In this document: positions 18,837-29,100 of the stretch, in pieces
Layout of the letters: every line of letters starts with the position of its first letter
How positions within the stretch are numbered: the stretch's first letter is position 1
Source of the DNA: an uncultured Bacilli bacterium
Lineage (GTDB): Bacteria; Bacillota_I; Bacilli_A; RF39; UBA660
Reading direction: 5' to 3'
Assembly: GCA_934101595.1 (NCBI GenBank)
Contig: CAKORR010000001.1
Coordinates: forward strand, 310,001 to 374,000
DNA length: 64,000 nt
Translations under genes and position numbers: made by a program
Notes under the pieces: generated by a model
Database searches by the model: none
The model's input: only the letters and a program-made list of their open reading frames with translations
Told to the model about the DNA's origin: nothing

Positions 18837-19328
18837 CTATTTCTTTGTCTCCTCATCTTTAATAGGGGTATTGTTATTCCAAATCAGGCCACTACCATTT
18901 ACATTTTTAGCACCCATAATAGTGAATCCTTCGTCATTCTCACTTTTTTCTTTTGTCAAAATAAAATCAATATCGTAGTATTTCAAGATTTTTTCATCAA
19001 ATTTCTCTAAAATTGGATCAGTCTTCTTTTTAGCATCATCCAATGTAACATTATTATTAAAAGTTATTGTAATATATATTGTTCTAATGCCCAAACGAAA
19101 TGAAGCATCTTTTATATCTTGATCACTTTTAAGTGACTCAACAACTTCTTTTTTAAACTTATCGTCAATTTTAACAGCTTTATCTAAGCGCTCACCATAA
19201 GGGCTTTTTTCAGTTCCAACGAAATATGATAATGCCACTGTTACAATAGCAACAAAGCAAATAATTAATATCAAAAACAATACAAATAATACTCGGTTAT
19301 CTCTCCATAAACTTTTTATTTTTTTCAT
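18837..19328 (-). CDS. Uncharacterised membrane-anchored protein
   Basis: No family was recognised. The 163-residue protein has a single N-terminal TM (about 14-36), then a soluble extracytoplasmic domain of about 125 residues with alternating strand-like and helical segments (RLGIRTIYITITFNNNV). It lies 2 bases upstream of the double-sensor GGDEF-like gene and is surely cotranscribed with it, so a shared signalling role is plausible. The ribosome binding site AAGAGGTG precedes the ATG. Confidence 0.65.
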   Translation of the reverse strand: MKKIKSLWRDNRVLFVLFLILIICFVAIVTVALSYFVGTEKSPYGERLDKAVKIDDKFKKEVVESLKSDQDIKDASFRLGIRTIYITITFNNNVTLDDAKKKTDPILEKFDEKILKYYDIDFILTKEKSENDEGFTIMGAKNVNGSGLIWNNNTPIKDEETKK

Positions 19329-19394
19329 AAGACACCTCTTTTTACTTCAATTATTATACTACAATATGTTATCATTAGCAAATACAACTACTTA

Positions 19395-20297
19395 TTATGA
19401 CCAAAGGTCTTCTTTGTAGATTTTTGAAGAAATAAGTTTCTTTATTGATTCTTTAACATATGGTAAATCTTCTCTATAGGTTACTCCTAACCAAGAAGCA
19501 TTTGTAGTTTCATTTTTTAAAACAATCTTTTTATTATTAATGTTTTTAGTAACGCAATCTGGTAATAATGCTTCATCTTTTTCTAAATTTTTAGCGTTAG
19601 CAAAAAATTCTTTGAATGACTCTTCTAATAACAGAAAGAAATTATTTTTAAAACAATACATGTTCATGCTTACCGGAACATAAGGATCTTGATAAAATGC
19701 CTCATCACCATTTAATGGCTCGCAATACGCTTTATCATTCACAGTTTTTATCGAACATTCAACCATCTTAACTATATAATCATTTTCTAAATAACATACA
19801 GCTCTTTTTACGCTTCCATACTTACTTGAAGTTTTTATATATGGATAAGTTATACAAGCATATTCATTATCGTCTTTACTATTTTTAAAGAAGTCAACAG
19901 CTTTTACATAAGCTTCTTTACCATAAAAATCATCCGCATTAATAACGACAAAATTACCTGTTACATAATTTTTAGCTGATAAAATAGCTTGAGTTGTTCC
20001 CCACGGTTTGGTTCTTCCTTCCGGAATTTTTACATTTTTAGGAACGTCATCAAATTTTTGAAAGGCATACTCCACTTTTATTTTATCGCCAATTCTTTTC
20101 CCAACTGTTTCTTTAAAAATTTCTAGGTGTTCTTCTTTAATTACAAACACAACCTTATCAAATCCTGCTTTTAAAGCATCGTATACCGAAAAATCAAGTA
20201 TAAATTCATTATTCATACCAACTGGTTCTATTTGCTTTAAACCGCCAAATCTACTGCCCATTCCTGCAGCCATTACAACTAAAGTTAAATCTTTCAT
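19395..20297 (-). CDS. Sugar-phosphate nucleotidyltransferase-like protein
   Basis: A GT-A-like nucleotidyltransferase domain starts with LVVMAAGMGSRFGGLKQIEP, the G-x-G-x-R nucleotide loop with its following Lys. The metal-binding NADDFYG occurs near residue 105. The family transfers NMP to sugar phosphates or related acceptors; here no acceptor or sugar can be named. The 300 residues are consistent with a single catalytic domain plus a small C-terminal part. It is 10 bases downstream of the helicase gene's 3' end region and shares its direction. Confidence 0.75.
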   Translation of the reverse strand: MKDLTLVVMAAGMGSRFGGLKQIEPVGMNNEFILDFSVYDALKAGFDKVVFVIKEEHLEIFKETVGKRIGDKIKVEYAFQKFDDVPKNVKIPEGRTKPWGTTQAILSAKNYVTGNFVVINADDFYGKEAYVKAVDFFKNSKDDNEYACITYPYIKTSSKYGSVKRAVCYLENDYIVKMVECSIKTVNDKAYCEPLNGDEAFYQDPYVPVSMNMYCFKNNFFLLLEESFKEFFANAKNLEKDEALLPDCVTKNINNKKIVLKNETTNASWLGVTYREDLPYVKESIKKLISSKIYKEDLWS

Positions 20298-20307
20298 ATT
20301 TCCTCCC

Positions 20308-22392
20308 TTATAACTTTTTAATGCTTTTGTGATTTTTCATTAATTTTCTAACCCCATAATTCTTACTAAAAGCAATGCTTACGTATTTATCATCAAAAGA
20401 TAATACGACACCACGTCCATAAATAGTATGCATTACAATATCTCCTTTTCTAAATGTTACTTCTTCATCGGTATACATTTCATTTTTGTTTATTATCTTT
20501 TCTTCTTTAATACTATTATTAGTTTTTTCGATTAAAGAAGGATCTATTTCTTTTATAAACCGACTTTCTTCGTGCTCACTTTCTTTACCATAAAGCATTC
20601 TTCGTTTAGCATTGGTTAAAATTAAACGTTCTTTTGCTCTCGTAAGGCCAACATAACATAGTCTTCTTTCTTCTTCAAGACCATTTTCTTCTAAAAAGGC
20701 ATTAGCATGAGGGAATATTCCTTCTTCCATCCCGGCAATGAAGACAACTTTAAATTCAAGACCCTTTGCACTATGCAAGGTCATAAGTGTTACGACATCA
20801 TCATTCTTTTTATGTTCTTCTATATCAGCGACCAAACTAAGTTCTTCTAAAAAATCACCTAAATTAACACTTCCTGTGCGTTCTTCAAATGATGAAGTAA
20901 TACTCTTAAATTCCATTAAGTTATCAAGTCTTAACTCTGCTTCTAAGCTTTTATCATTTAAAAGTTCATCTTTAATCTTGCTCTTAGTTAAAACATCATC
21001 AACAAGCTCTGTTAAAGACATATTTTCGCTATCCTTAGTAAGTTCAATGATTAAATTTTTAAACTCTAATTCCTTACCACTATTAATTTCATCAAACATA
21101 GATACATTATTTTTTTCGGCATTTTCTTCTAATAACGAAACCGTTTTTTCACCTATTTTTCGTTTAGGAACATTAATTATTCTTTTTAGAGAAATATCAT
21201 CATGATGATTATATATTAATCGCAAATAACATAGTAAATCTTTAATTTCTTTACGCGAATAGAAATAATAACTACCCACAACTTTAAATGGAATATCAGA
21301 TTTTAAAAACATTTCTTCAATAATTCTTGATTGAGCATTAGTTCTGTAAAAAATAGCAATATCTTTATTTTTATAACCCATTTTCAATAAGTTATGAATC
21401 TCTTCGATGATTAATGTCACTTCATGTTTTTCATCATAAGAGCGGAAATATTTTAATTTAACGCCATCCCCCCGATCGCTAAATAGTGTGACATCTTTTC
21501 TTTCTACATTGTTTTTTATAACTGAATTAGCTGCATTTAGTATCATATTAGTACTACGATAATTTTGATTTAAAGATATTACTTTAGCTCCAGGATAATC
21601 TTTCTCAAAATTCAAAATATTTTTAAAATTAGCATATCTAAATGCATAAATTGATTGATTAGGATCTCCGACAATAAATATGTTTTTATATTTTTTAGCC
21701 AATAATTTAGTCAACCTGTATTGAACTTCGTTGGTATCTTGATATTCATCTATTAGAATATATTTATATTTGTCTTGATACTTTTCTAATATTTCTTTAT
21801 TTTCTCTAAATAATTTTACTGGTAGTAACAACAAATCATCAAAATCAACCGAGTTATTTTTCTTAAGTGTTTCTTGGTAATCTTTATATATTTGATAAGC
21901 TATTTTCTCAGGAGGTGTATTAAAGAATTTTTCGATTTCCTCATTAGATAACATTTCGTTTTTTATGAAACTTATTCTATTTCTTACATAACCAGGTGCT
22001 ACATCCTTTATATCATAGCCATTTTTTTTCATTATTTTTTTTATTAAGGATGTCACATCGTCGCTATCCAAGATCGTAAAATTACGCATTAAATTAAGCT
22101 TTTCAGCATTTTCTCTAATTATCTTTAAGCCAAAGGAGTGAAAAGTTCCAACAAATGCATAGTTGTTAGGTACTAAAGCTTCTAAACGTTCTTTCATTTC
22201 TTTAGCAGCTTTATTAGTAAATGTTATTGCAAGAATATTACTTGATAAAACATTATTTAAGATCAAATTTGCTATTCTGGTGGTCAAAACTTTGGTTTTT
22301 CCGGATCCTGCTCCAGCTATTACTAAAGCTGGACCATCAATTATTTTAACCGCCTCTAATTGATTTTTATTTAAATTGTCTAGTAAATTCAT
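20308..22392 (-). CDS. pcrA: UvrD/PcrA-type DNA helicase
   Basis: Superfamily 1A helicase motifs occur in order: Q-motif LNKNQLEAV, Walker A GAGSGKT, Ia TFTNKAAKEM, II DEYQDTN, III GDPNQSIYAFR, IV QNYRST, V TLHSAKGLEF and VI VGLTRAKERL. The C-terminal ~60 residues hold a conserved Tudor-like tail (KGDIVMHTIYGRGVV) seen in PcrA. It unwinds DNA in repair and plasmid replication. The start is set at MNLLDNLNKNQ (22392), giving 694 residues. A longer frame would begin inside the terminator of the upstream gene. Confidence 0.9.
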   Translation of the reverse strand: MNLLDNLNKNQLEAVKIIDGPALVIAGAGSGKTKVLTTRIANLILNNVLSSNILAITFTNKAAKEMKERLEALVPNNYAFVGTFHSFGLKIIRENAEKLNLMRNFTILDSDDVTSLIKKIMKKNGYDIKDVAPGYVRNRISFIKNEMLSNEEIEKFFNTPPEKIAYQIYKDYQETLKKNNSVDFDDLLLLPVKLFRENKEILEKYQDKYKYILIDEYQDTNEVQYRLTKLLAKKYKNIFIVGDPNQSIYAFRYANFKNILNFEKDYPGAKVISLNQNYRSTNMILNAANSVIKNNVERKDVTLFSDRGDGVKLKYFRSYDEKHEVTLIIEEIHNLLKMGYKNKDIAIFYRTNAQSRIIEEMFLKSDIPFKVVGSYYFYSRKEIKDLLCYLRLIYNHHDDISLKRIINVPKRKIGEKTVSLLEENAEKNNVSMFDEINSGKELEFKNLIIELTKDSENMSLTELVDDVLTKSKIKDELLNDKSLEAELRLDNLMEFKSITSSFEERTGSVNLGDFLEELSLVADIEEHKKNDDVVTLMTLHSAKGLEFKVVFIAGMEEGIFPHANAFLEENGLEEERRLCYVGLTRAKERLILTNAKRRMLYGKESEHEESRFIKEIDPSLIEKTNNSIKEEKIINKNEMYTDEEVTFRKGDIVMHTIYGRGVVLSFDDKYVSIAFSKNYGVRKLMKNHKSIKKL

Positions 22393-22443
22393 AATATCTA
22401 TCCTACCTAATATGATTATATCACGTATAGTTTTTTTATAAAA

Positions 22444-22463
22444 GAAAAAAGCCAAAATTGGCT
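22444..22463 (-). terminator. Terminator of the three-gene helical-repeat operon
   Basis: GAGCCAA-TTTTGGCTTTTTT on the minus strand forms a stem followed by a T run, directly after the stop of the 95-residue gene. Confidence 0.7.
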
Positions 22464-22464
22464 C

Positions 22465-22752
22465 TTATAAATATTCAACAACCTTAATATTTTTTTGGAT
22501 CTTATCAACTAAATCATCACGATCATATTGATTAAAAATATCCGCAAAATTACTATTGTCCATCAAAAACATTTCATAATAATTTAAAAATACTTCTTTA
22601 TAATTCGTAATTCCTAAATCTTTTAAAAATTTAATATTTGCTGTGACTAATTTTTGATACTCTTTAATCTTTGCTATTACAAGTTCTGGTGTGTTTTTAA
22701 CAAAATCATCTATCTCTTCTTTTTTAAACCCCAATTTATCCAAAAACTTCAT
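22465..22752 (-). CDS. Small uncharacterised all-helical protein, mTERF-like repeat pattern
   Basis: The 95-residue start MKFLDKLGFKKEEID is chosen because AGAAGGG lies 9 bases upstream and the preceding gene stops 1 base away (TAG-T-ATG). The protein reads as two helical units: FLDKLGFKKEEIDDFV followed by NTPELV, then FLKDLGITNYKEVF. This is the F-L-x-x-L-G-x-x-x-x-E-x-x-x-x-x-x-x-x-P rhythm of mitochondrial transcription termination factor (mTERF) repeats. No enzyme motif is seen. It is the last gene of a three-gene operon. Confidence 0.6.
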   Translation of the reverse strand: MKFLDKLGFKKEEIDDFVKNTPELVIAKIKEYQKLVTANIKFLKDLGITNYKEVFLNYYEMFLMDNSNFADIFNQYDRDDLVDKIQKNIKVVEYL

Positions 22753-22753
22753 A

Positions 22754-23500
22754 CTATGCCGCCCTTCTAGTATCTTTCTGTCTTTCTTCAAGTAATATAT
22801 TTATGGTTTCTCTAATAGATTCTAAATCTTCACTCTTTACAGACATAGTGTTTATAATTGATGCTAAGATAATATCGCTATCGCTAATAGAAGGATCACT
22901 TGCTAATGCCATAATATCAGTCTCGCTCATTTGATTATCACTTAAAATATCTTGATGAGCCTCTAATACACGATCATAAACTTCTTTTAAATTAATATAC
23001 CTATCAAAGATGAAAGAATCCATTTTTGGCTCTTTTACACTAAGTTTTTGTTTTATTAAAGAAGCATTTGAAAATGTACTATCGATACTAGCATATATAG
23101 GTGATACATCGCTAGTATTTGTGATCACTCTATCAAAGTCTTCGCCTAAAAACACAAAAGTGCCATTTTCATCAACAATTGGTCTTCCAGTTTGTAAACA
23201 TACTGAAATTCTTTTCATAATCTCTTTAGGATCATTTGTTAAAACATATAAATTTGTAGCAAAGTAATTTAATACATTAGAATCTTTATATATTTCTATT
23301 CTCTTAGCAAGCTCCGCTTGCTTCATCGTAAATACTCGCAAATCTCTTAAACTTGTTATATTTTTAATATTGTTGTCTTCTAAAAGCTTTACTACGCTTT
23401 TATAATCCTCATTCTCTTCAATTATTTTTATAATTGGTAAGAACTTAGGTAGCTCATCAATAAGCTCTTCTGGTATTAAACTCGCTATTTCTTTCAACAT
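22754..23500 (-). CDS. Uncharacterised helical-repeat protein
   Basis: The 248 residues have no recognised domain and no TM. Residues about 70-120 (RIEIYKDSNVLNYFATNLYV and the following LTNDPKEIMKR) resemble a stretch of the next gene upstream (NVNYAKNVSLPLDIFADNVI then LLTDKEFINK) in spacing and identity. The common pattern is Y-x(4,5)-L-x-x-F-A-x-N-x-x-x-L-T. The two adjacent genes therefore probably carry copies of one helical module. The second half is acidic and Ser/Asp-rich. Part of an operon with its neighbours. Confidence 0.6.
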   Translation of the reverse strand: MLKEIASLIPEELIDELPKFLPIIKIIEENEDYKSVVKLLEDNNIKNITSLRDLRVFTMKQAELAKRIEIYKDSNVLNYFATNLYVLTNDPKEIMKRISVCLQTGRPIVDENGTFVFLGEDFDRVITNTSDVSPIYASIDSTFSNASLIKQKLSVKEPKMDSFIFDRYINLKEVYDRVLEAHQDILSDNQMSETDIMALASDPSISDSDIILASIINTMSVKSEDLESIRETINILLEERQKDTRRAA

Positions 23501-23517
23501 ATTATCATTCCCCCAAA

Positions 23518-24609
23518 CTAGAAAGCCATTAAAGGAACCATTTTAGGATCCAAATTGCTCTCTTTTAATAAATCTATAGCATGAATTAATCCTTTAAAAT
23601 CATATTTTAATAAAGCATTAGGATTTAAATATATATCCATTATAGACTTTCCAATGCTTAATAATTTTTCAACTTTATTAATAAATTCTTTGTCTGTTAA
23701 TAAGATTACATTATCTGCAAAAATATCAAGTGGTAAAGAAACGTTTTTAGCATAATTAACATTATTTTTGATAACTTCCTCATCATAATTAAGTGCTATA
23801 CTATCTAAATCTGATGAAGTATAATCAAGAGTATCTATCCCTAAACTATCTAATAAACTTCTAATTTTATCATTACTTATTTTTTCTTCAGCTTTTAATA
23901 TATCTTTTATTTCAATACTCTTTGTATCACTAAATTCCTTAGCTTCAGCAATCACCTCAGAAATGCTTTTTCCACCTTTATGGTTTTTATCATATTCATA
24001 TAACGCATCCTCTGGGAACATTAATATTTTAGCAGCTTCTCTTTGCTCTTCTTCAGAAAAGCCAAACTTTTCAAGTAATGATGTTATAGCATCTCTTGTT
24101 ATATTTATATTACCATTTAAGGCTAAGTCAAAATATTCATTTAATTTTTCTTGCAATTGAATAGCAGCATCTTTTCTTATAGCTAATTCTTCGATTTTAG
24201 TAATGGCGTCATTCATCAAAGTTTCTACATTTTGTAATTCCTCTTTAGCTTTTTTGGTATCCTCAGCTACAACTTCTAAAGTTTCTGGCAATGAAGTATC
24301 TAACTTTTCTTTAATCTTTTTAGGATTGAAATCCAAACCTAGTTTTTCTATTACTACTTTGTAGTCATCCTCATTAATACCAGCTAATAAAGTGCTTAAT
24401 TTATCTCCTTGTTCTTTAATTTCTGATTCTTCTTCTAATAAACTAGTAATTTTAGATTGCAAAGACTCTTTTTCTTTTGTAGTTCTAAGCTTTGTTTCCT
24501 CAGCTTTTTCTTTTTCAGTTTCCATTTTTATTAAAACTTCACTGTCTTCTCCACGTAAATTATATAGTTTATCTAAAATGTTAGTTATCTCTTTTGTCAA
24601 TGTAATCAT
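23518..24609 (-). CDS. Uncharacterised coiled-coil and helical-repeat protein
   Basis: The 363-residue protein has a long charged coiled coil at about 25-75 (METEKEKAEETKLRTTKEKE) and another at about 110-150. Helical units follow, including LLEKFGFSEEEQREAAKILM with a following P, and a C-terminal repeat with I-F-A-D-N-V-I-L-L-T shared with the next gene. No TM, signal or catalytic motif is visible. It is the first gene of the operon, with its promoter in the 128-base gap before the divergent ABC importer. The function is unknown; a scaffold or nucleic-acid-binding role is only a guess. Confidence 0.6.
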   Translation of the reverse strand: MITLTKEITNILDKLYNLRGEDSEVLIKMETEKEKAEETKLRTTKEKESLQSKITSLLEEESEIKEQGDKLSTLLAGINEDDYKVVIEKLGLDFNPKKIKEKLDTSLPETLEVVAEDTKKAKEELQNVETLMNDAITKIEELAIRKDAAIQLQEKLNEYFDLALNGNINITRDAITSLLEKFGFSEEEQREAAKILMFPEDALYEYDKNHKGGKSISEVIAEAKEFSDTKSIEIKDILKAEEKISNDKIRSLLDSLGIDTLDYTSSDLDSIALNYDEEVIKNNVNYAKNVSLPLDIFADNVILLTDKEFINKVEKLLSIGKSIMDIYLNPNALLKYDFKGLIHAIDLLKESNLDPKMVPLMAF

Positions 24610-24737
24610 ATATACACACCCTTTATTCTATAGATTATTATAGCAGACAATTTTTTCAAAGTAAATAAAACTTTTTAAAATCACGCATTTTAATACCTGA
24701 GAATATAATATTATGAAATTATGAAGGAGGAATAATT

Positions 24738-25724
24738 TTGAAAAAGAAAGGTATAATATCTTTAATATGCTTACTAATCATTTTAACACTAGTTGTTACA
24801 TTTTATAAAATAAGAAATAATAAGAAAGTATCAAAAACCATAAAAGTAGCCGAAGTAACTCATTCAGCATTTTATGCCCCACTTTATGTAGCAATTGAAA
24901 ATGATTATTTTTTAGAGGAAGGATTAGATATTGAACTTATATTAACTCCCGGAGCAGATAAAGTGTCTTCTGCAGTTTTATCAAATGATGTTGAAATCGG
25001 ATTCGCCGGAGCAGAGTCAGCTATATATGTTTATAACGGTGGCGAAAAAGACTACTTAAAACTATTTAGCGGTTTAACAAAAAGAGATGGTCAGTTTATC
25101 ATCAGTAGAACAAATGAAGATTTTAAACTTGATCGTTTAAAAGGCAAAGAAATATTAGTAGGTAGAAAAGGCGGTATGCCTGCAATCAACTTTTTAAACG
25201 CTTTAAAAAATGCCAATATAGATCCTAAAGAAATTAATATAAACTATAGTGTAGAATTTGCAGCGTTATCTGGTACATTTGTTGGGGGTGTTGGAGACTA
25301 TGTAAATTTATTTGAACCAACTGCTACAGCCTTAGAAAAAGAATCTCTTGGTTACATTGTTGGTAATATTGGTACATATTCTGGAATAGTTCCTTACACT
25401 GCATTTTATGCTCGTAAAAGTTATATAGATAATAATTATAAAACTATTAAAAAATTTAATAAAGCATTAAATAAAGCTATATCATTTGTCCAAGATAATG
25501 AACCAGAAAAAATAGCAGAAGTCATTTTACCACAATTTTCTAATTTATCAAAAGATGATTTAACTACTATAATCAAAAATTATAAGGAAGCTGATTCATG
25601 GTTTTTAAACACAACAATTACCGAAGAAAGTTACAATAATCTAAAAACTATGATGAAAGATAATAATTTATTAAAAAAGGATGTTCCATATAAAAATATA
25701 GTTATTGATTTAAACAATGAATAA
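24738..25724 (+). CDS. NMT1/THI5-like ABC substrate-binding protein
   Basis: The N-terminal hydrophobic segment (about 5-25) lacks a lipobox cysteine, so it is either a signal anchor or an uncleaved signal. The mature part shows the family pattern HSAFYAPLYVAIENDYFLEEGLDIEL, the EIGFAGAESA site and a GYIVGNIGTYSG loop. The family binds thiamine pyrimidine precursors, nitrate, taurine or other sulfonates. The ligand cannot be fixed from sequence. A strong AAGGAGG precedes the TTG at 24738. It overlaps the ATPase start by 8 bases and is the first gene of an importer operon split by the element. Confidence 0.8.
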   Translation: MKKKGIISLICLLIILTLVVTFYKIRNNKKVSKTIKVAEVTHSAFYAPLYVAIENDYFLEEGLDIELILTPGADKVSSAVLSNDVEIGFAGAESAIYVYNGGEKDYLKLFSGLTKRDGQFIISRTNEDFKLDRLKGKEILVGRKGGMPAINFLNALKNANIDPKEININYSVEFAALSGTFVGGVGDYVNLFEPTATALEKESLGYIVGNIGTYSGIVPYTAFYARKSYIDNNYKTIKKFNKALNKAISFVQDNEPEKIAEVILPQFSNLSKDDLTTIIKNYKEADSWFLNTTITEESYNNLKTMMKDNNLLKKDVPYKNIVIDLNNE

Positions 25725-26130
25725 ATTGCTAACTATTACTAATTTAGGAAAAACTTATCACACCAAAAATGGTGAAATTGAAGCTCTAAAAGACATTACG
25801 CTTGATGTTTATGAAGGAGAATTCTTGTGTATAGTAGGATCAAGTGGTTGTGGCAAATCAACTCTTATGTCCATTCTAGCTGGGTTAGATAAAGAAAGCT
25901 ACGGGATTATTAAATGGAGCAAAAAAAATCCTACTATAGGATATATGTTGCAAAACGATACCCTTTTTCCTTGGTTAAGCATTTATAAAAATGCAACTTT
26001 AGGATTAGATATATTAAAAAAGAAAAATGATAAATACGTTGATAAGCTTTTAAAAACATACTCATTATATGATTTTAAAGACAAAAAGCCTGCTGAACTT
26101 TCTGGTGGTATGAGGCAAAGAGTTCCTTGA
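25717..26130 (+). pseudogene. 5' fragment of the interrupted importer ATPase gene
   Basis: It codes for residues 1-135 of an SsuB/TauB-type ATPase with Walker A GSSGCGKST (about 42) and the signature LSGGMRQR at the very end. After RQRV the frame reads P-stop, because element DNA begins at 26122. The remainder lies at 34675-35010. Joining the two at the shared core yields GGMRQRVALIRTL without any gap and a 246-residue ATPase, the normal length. As drawn, the protein lacks Walker B and the H-loop and cannot hydrolyse ATP. Confidence 0.9.
26116..26124 (+). repeat. attL core of the integrated element
   Basis: CAAAGAGTT is repeated directly at 34669-34677. It encodes part of the RQRV segment of the ATPase. 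The likely crossover dinucleotide is GT (26122-26123), because the dyad of the flanking arms is centred there. Confidence 0.8.
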
Positions 26131-26144
26131 ATACTATAAGGACA
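26123..26144 (+). repeat. Left inverted arm of the element
   Basis: It begins TTCCTTGAATACTATAAG and matches the reverse complement of 34654-34675 at 18 of 22 positions. It is the probable recombinase binding half-site of attP. Confidence 0.7.
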
Positions 26145-26156
26145 CTAATATCAAAA

Positions 26157-26176
26157 AAAACGCTATTACGCGTTTT
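26157..26176 (-). terminator. Terminator of the MMPL gene
   Basis: AAAACGC-GTAATA-GCGTTTT followed by T residues on the minus strand, at the MMPL stop codon and only about 15 bases from the left arm. Confidence 0.75.
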
Positions 26177-29100
26177 TATTTGAATAGATTTTTAACTCTA
26201 TCTACAAAGGTTGTTTTTTTAACTGTATTTTCAGCTTTTTTATCTTCCTTTTTAGCCTCGACTGAATCGATAACTAAAATAAATTTTGTATTACCTTTAG
26301 TATTTTTATTTTTTCCAGCAAAAGATGAATAATTATTAGATAATTTAACTAATTCTTTTACACGATTAGTTAATGGTTTAGCTTCTTCTTTTGTTAAGCT
26401 TGATATTTTATTTATTCCTTCTTTATTAAATTTATCTAAGTTTGTGCTAAGAAGACTTATACCATTATCTAATGAATCAATGCCATTATAAAGCGTTGTT
26501 AGAGAACTTTTAACTTTTTCTGTTGAAGCTTTTTTAATCTCATTTGCTACATCTTTACTTGTTTTATTAGCAACAGCACTCGCAACTTCATAGGCAGTCT
26601 TTTCAGCAACTTCAGCTGCTACTTTTTTACTTACTAATTCAGCAATATAATTAGACGTTAATTTAGCAGTCTTCATTGCAGATAACGTAGCCGATTCAGT
26701 AGCAGTATTAATTATTAAATCTATATCAGAAACATTGTTACAACTTTTTAGTTCTTCTTCGGTTTTGGTTTCATTAAGTTCAGATGCCTTACAAATTTGG
26801 TAGTCTTGGATTTTTTCAGGATGTTTTTGTAAATAACTAGTAATTGCTTTTTCTACAGAAGACTTAACAGCCTCTTCAACTGATGTGCGAACGTAACTTT
26901 CTACTGTTTTATCATTTGAATTTTCTAGTTCTTCACGTGTGCTTTCCCAAGCATTTTTACTAATGTCATTTTTACGAGTTTCATCAAACATTTTAGCAAT
27001 AGTCAATTTAGTTTTTTCATCAATGTTTTTTAAATCTGCTGAAGTTAAAGCATCACTAGAATCACTAGCTAATGAGTCTATACTTTGAGACAATTTAGTT
27101 TTTAATTCATTTGATCCCTCTTTTAAAGTGTTAGCTCCTTCATTAATTAAATCCATACTATTTTGAAGAGTGTCAACACTCGAATATAAGGTATCTAATT
27201 TGTTAAATATATCTAAGTCACTAGCTTCGATTAATTTAGGAGTTATTACTTGATAAATACTAGCTAGGGAAAATGATGTGGTTTTATAACTAATTGTTAT
27301 AGTATCAGAATTTTTTAATTCTTTAACTTTTAAACTCTCATATAAACCTGGTGTAGCAATAGCAACAACGGCATTTTTGGTACCATTACTTAAAACTTTA
27401 CCATTTGTAACAGTTACATCACTATTATTTTCTCCATCAATTAAAGTTGACACAGTAACAACAAAAGGTGTATATAAAGATCCATGTTTGTCTTTATTTA
27501 TATATTTTAAAGAAATAGTTACTTTACCGCTTTTGCCAAGCATATCTTCTATATTCATTTCTTTGCCATTTAATTTATAAGTAACATCTAAATTAATTGG
27601 TAAAGCCTTTTTAGTAGTTCCTTCATAAAAGATATCTTTTCCTGAAGCATCCCAAGTAAGTTTCTCACCGTCTTTTTTATATGTGTTATCACTATTAATG
27701 TTCAAAATATTTTCAAGAGTTGAATAATCAGCAAGTTCTTTTTTGTCTTGATCATTTATTAAATGTTCATTTACTAAAATACTTTTAGTTGTTCCATCAC
27801 TATTTATTTTTGAATAAACAGTTTCACTCTTTGTTAAAGCGAAAGCATTTAAAGGCATAGATGTTGTTAATGCACCTATTATCAACGTTGCAGTTATAAC
27901 TTTATTTATTTTCTTTTTTTCATTTTTCATATTTAATCCCTTCTTTTTATTTAAAGTAGTTTTTATAATTAATTTATCAAATATAAGTAATGTTGCAGGT
28001 AACAAGGCTATTACTACAACCATGCTTATTAAAGCTCCTCTAGAAATCAAAGTACATAAAGCACCAATCATTTCAATTTTAGAGTATATTCCAACACCGA
28101 AGGTTGATGAGAAGAAACACATACCACTAATTAAAACTGAAACTCCACAGTAATTCATTACCGAAAGCATCGCTTCTTCTTTAGGTACATTATTACGTCT
28201 CTTTTCTAGATAATTTGTTGTCAATAAAATTGCATAATCGATAGTAGCACCCAATTGAATTGTACCAAGAACAATCGGAGCAATAAATGGAAGTACATCA
28301 CCACTAAAGTAAGAAATACCCATATTTGTAAATATTGCAAATTCAATAACTAAAATTAATAAAGCTGGTAAACTAATTGATTTTAGTACTATTAACAATA
28401 CAAAGAAGATACATAAGATTGAATAAGTATTAACATTATTAAAGTCAGTATCTGATATTTCAACTAAGTCTTTCATTAGTGGGCCTTCTCCAGCCACGAT
28501 AGCATTTTTATCATATTTTTTAACAATGTTATTAATAACCTTAATTTGATCATTTAAATCATCCGTAGCAATGTCATAAGTTGAATTTATCAATGCCATT
28601 TGATATTTATCATTTTTAAATATACTTACCATATCGCTATTTAAGGCATCTTCAGTAATACCATATTTCTTTAAATCCGCAAATGAAAGAGCAAAATCAA
28701 TACCATCAACTTTTTTTATTTCATCAAGAAGTGATACAACTTTATCATTTTTTAAATTTGCATCTAGAAGAATAATCTCTGGACTAACAATATTAAATTC
28801 TTCTTTTAATAAAGTATTTGCTTTTACACTTTCAAGAGTATCTGGAAGTGATGAATCTAATTTGTAGTAAACTTCTACACTTTTATTAGCCTTATAAATT
28901 GGGAATAAAAGAATTAGAAATACAACAAATATTGCAACATGGTGCTTAATAATAAATTTATTTAAGGAAGTAAAGTTTGGCACTATTACTTTATGTTTTG
29001 TTTTTTCAATTAACTTATCTAAGGCTAAGATTAAGCTTGGGAATACAGTTAATACTGTTACTACTCCAAGTAACACACCTTTAGCCATAACAATACCCAA

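Noticed and set aside
24690..24737. TPP riboswitch before the NMT1/THI5-like binding protein, suggested by CCTGAGA
   Set aside because: The leader is too short and lacks the other conserved blocks; CTGAGAATATAAT is better read as promoter sequence.
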